A DNA stretch of 11,141 bases. Source: Conidiobolus incongruus B7586 (taxonomy: Eukaryota > Entomophthoromycota > Entomophthoromycetes > Entomophthorales > Conidiobolaceae). This document shows, piece after piece, positions 9,071 to 11,141 of the stretch (positions within the stretch are counted from its first letter, which is position 1; every line of letters begins with the position of its first letter). The position numbers and the translations under genes were made by a program. A model generated the notes under the pieces. That model worked only from the letters and a program-made list of their open reading frames with translations, ran no database searches and had not been told where the DNA came from. The stretch lies in NCBI GenBank assembly GCA_000697335.1, contig JNEM01016356.1:1-11141 (forward strand), written 5' to 3'.

Positions 9071-9358
9071 AAATAGATCTCAATAAACATTTAGTACTAT
9101 AGGTTAGAGAATTTTTAAAAATATATGCCGAGTTTAATATCAATAATTAATAATTGATATAAAAGGATTTATAAATTAATATCTTCCATATATCATTAAG
9201 AAACAATCATTGGTATTAATAATATTAAAAGTCAATCTCTATATTGGATTTATATATACTATGAAAACTTACAATTTAATAAAGGGAAAGATTTAAAAAT
9301 ATTAGCGGTAAAAAATAAGTTATATAAACAATATTATTGGAAATTGATTTTTTAAATT

Positions 9359-9379
9359 ATATATATATATATATATATA
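9359..9379. repeat. (AT)n microsatellite
   Basis: About ten uninterrupted AT units, the longest dinucleotide tract in the window. Confidence 0.85.
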
Positions 9380-10090
9380 ATATTTTTCTCAATATTTTTC
9401 GTATAAAATTATTGTTAATTTTAAATATATTCAAACCAGATAATATTTATCAAAGTTTTTTATTTTTCTATTATTAAAGATCAACCTCAAATTTTATAAA
9501 ATTATTCAAGCTTTGCAATAAAAACTTATGAAGATAATGTTTTATCCAAAACCACCATTTTTATTTGATTTGTCATTTATAAGCTAATATTCCTTTTTTT
9601 CAACATATTTTAAAATTTTAAATTTTAATTTTAATTTTGTTTTTATCAATTAATAGAAAGGAAAAAGTTAAACAAGAAATTCTTATTAATTAATTTCAAG
9701 GATTATTAAAGATTATCTAAATTAAATATATAAACATTATATATATTATAAAAAAGTCTATTTTAATTATCAAAGAACTCAAAAGGATATAATAAAATAA
9801 TACCAAAGTTTAAATAAAAATCAGTATAATTATTAAAATATAACCTTATTAAAATATTACCAAAAATTTAAAATTGCATATTAAATTATCTTATCAATTT
9901 AATATAAACTATCCTATAAAATTCTTTGTTTAAAAATAAAATATTTTATCACCCCAAAATGATCATTATATAGACTTAAATAAATATATATTAAATTTAT
10001 ATCAAAAATTTAATCCAAGAGTTTATTTTAAGGTTATATAATTATCTTATCAAATATTATAAATATTTATTATTTAAATTAATAAAGTCA

Positions 10091-10107
10091 ATATATATAT
10101 ATATATA
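10091..10107. repeat. (AT)n microsatellite
   Basis: About eight uninterrupted AT units within the AT desert. Confidence 0.8.
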
Positions 10108-11141
10108 GCTCAAGCTATAAAAGATGTTTTATAAAAAAATTTAAAAAATTACCATAAATAATATTTCTATTAATTTAATATTTTAATTCAAAATATTTTA
10201 TTTATTATCTTTTAAGTTATATTTAATTAATATAATTGGGTTATTTTTTCTAAAATAATAAATAATTAATCTTATATTAAAAATTTATATTTTACTATTA
10301 TCAACTAATAATACCTTATTCGATAAGATAAATAAGTCTTTAAGAGACTTAACTATTACTATAAATAATATCAATAATATTATAAAATAATATTTATATT
10401 TAAAAATTTGTTTTAGTTAAATATCTGAAAAGATTATTAAATAAATAATAATTAAATAATATAGAGCTAATTTTATGTCCTTTACCTAAGTTAAAACTTA
10501 TTAAATATTGTTTTATTTAGAAATCTACTTCTATATATAATATATCAAGTTATGCTTTATATTATTAAAATTATAAAGATTATTTGAGTTTATTAATATA
10601 TTTAATTTTTGATTTATTAATAAATAGCTATATATATAATATATCTTATTAATAATATAAATAAATATTATAATATATTACCAGAGCTATATAATAAACA
10701 TTATTTCGAAGGTTTTATTATTAAAGCTTATATATTTATAATAGCTTTTATCTTTTAAAAATAGCTTCTTTTAAATAACAAAATATTTTGAAATAGATTT
10801 GACTATTTTTTTAAAAATAATAAGAATTTTTTATTATCAAAAAAATAAGTGATTTAAAATATAATATATAAAATTAAATATATAATATTAAATTAATATT
10901 TTTTTTATTATTATTAACTTTTTACTGAATCCCAATAAATTTCTAACACTCAAAAATTAATTTTTTATTAAAGACTAAAATTTGATATTTTATAAATCAA
11001 TTAAATTTATTTATAAATTTTTTCCTTATAAGCTAATCTTTTAATTAATCAGGCTAATTATAATTATATAAGTTATAATTTAAGAAATATACTAAATATG
11101 GTAGTTTTTTTAGTTATTTTTAATTAGGAAGTTTTTTATAA

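Larger units (their letters stand above)
9071..11141. other. AT desert to the end of the window
   Basis: About 2.1 kb is nearly pure A+T, with stops dense in all six frames and no island of higher G+C. It contains two AT microsatellites and many short chance hairpins. No gene, RNA or element can be supported. Confidence 0.6.

Noticed and set aside
9137-9160. Hairpin with 8-base arms ATATCAAT and ATTGATAT
   Set aside because: Many such hairpins are expected in DNA this A+T-rich, and there is no adjacent gene for it to terminate.
9071-11141. Possible telomere-proximal repeat or origin in the terminal AT desert
   Set aside because: No tandem telomere-like unit or other diagnostic motif is present; AT-richness alone is not evidence.

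Overview
The window is very A+T-rich (well over 80% by eye) and reads like nuclear DNA of a eukaryote with an AT-driven genome. The only intact gene, at 1654-2961, encodes an F-box-like N-terminus followed by irregular leucine-rich repeats. From memory of protein families, the opening (NWSDIL...YLLPSQIIQISFLSKYLRLKL) and the LRR style resemble the large F-box/LRR ('RNI-like') families of entomophthoroid fungi such as Conidiobolus. Dictyostelid-type genomes are an alternative, but the protein has no poly-Asn or poly-Gln runs and no FNIP repeats. The taxonomic call is inference and no search was run.

Layout on the + strand: 1-650 is gene-free AT-rich DNA. 654-1532 is one reading frame with long open runs broken by stops, probably a dead gene. 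1654-2961 is the intact 435-residue F-box/LRR gene. 2962-5150 is an AT desert. 5156-6336 is a decayed, diverged paralogue of the intact gene, matched in order from about residue 90 to residue 428. 6901-7090 and 7710-8346 hold shorter LRR-like coding scraps. 8591-9070 is the most G+C-rich island of the window and is an unidentified relic. 9071-11141 is an AT desert with microsatellites.

The window is best read as one living member of an expanded F-box/LRR family surrounded by the remains of relatives and perhaps of other genes, all pointing the same way. This is gene birth-and-death in an accessory, subtelomere-like setting, although no telomeric repeat is visible. If the F-box call is right, the product would be a substrate adaptor of an SCF ubiquitin ligase, with the LRR arc choosing the target. 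No RNA genes, CRISPR arrays, origins or recognisable transposable elements were found.
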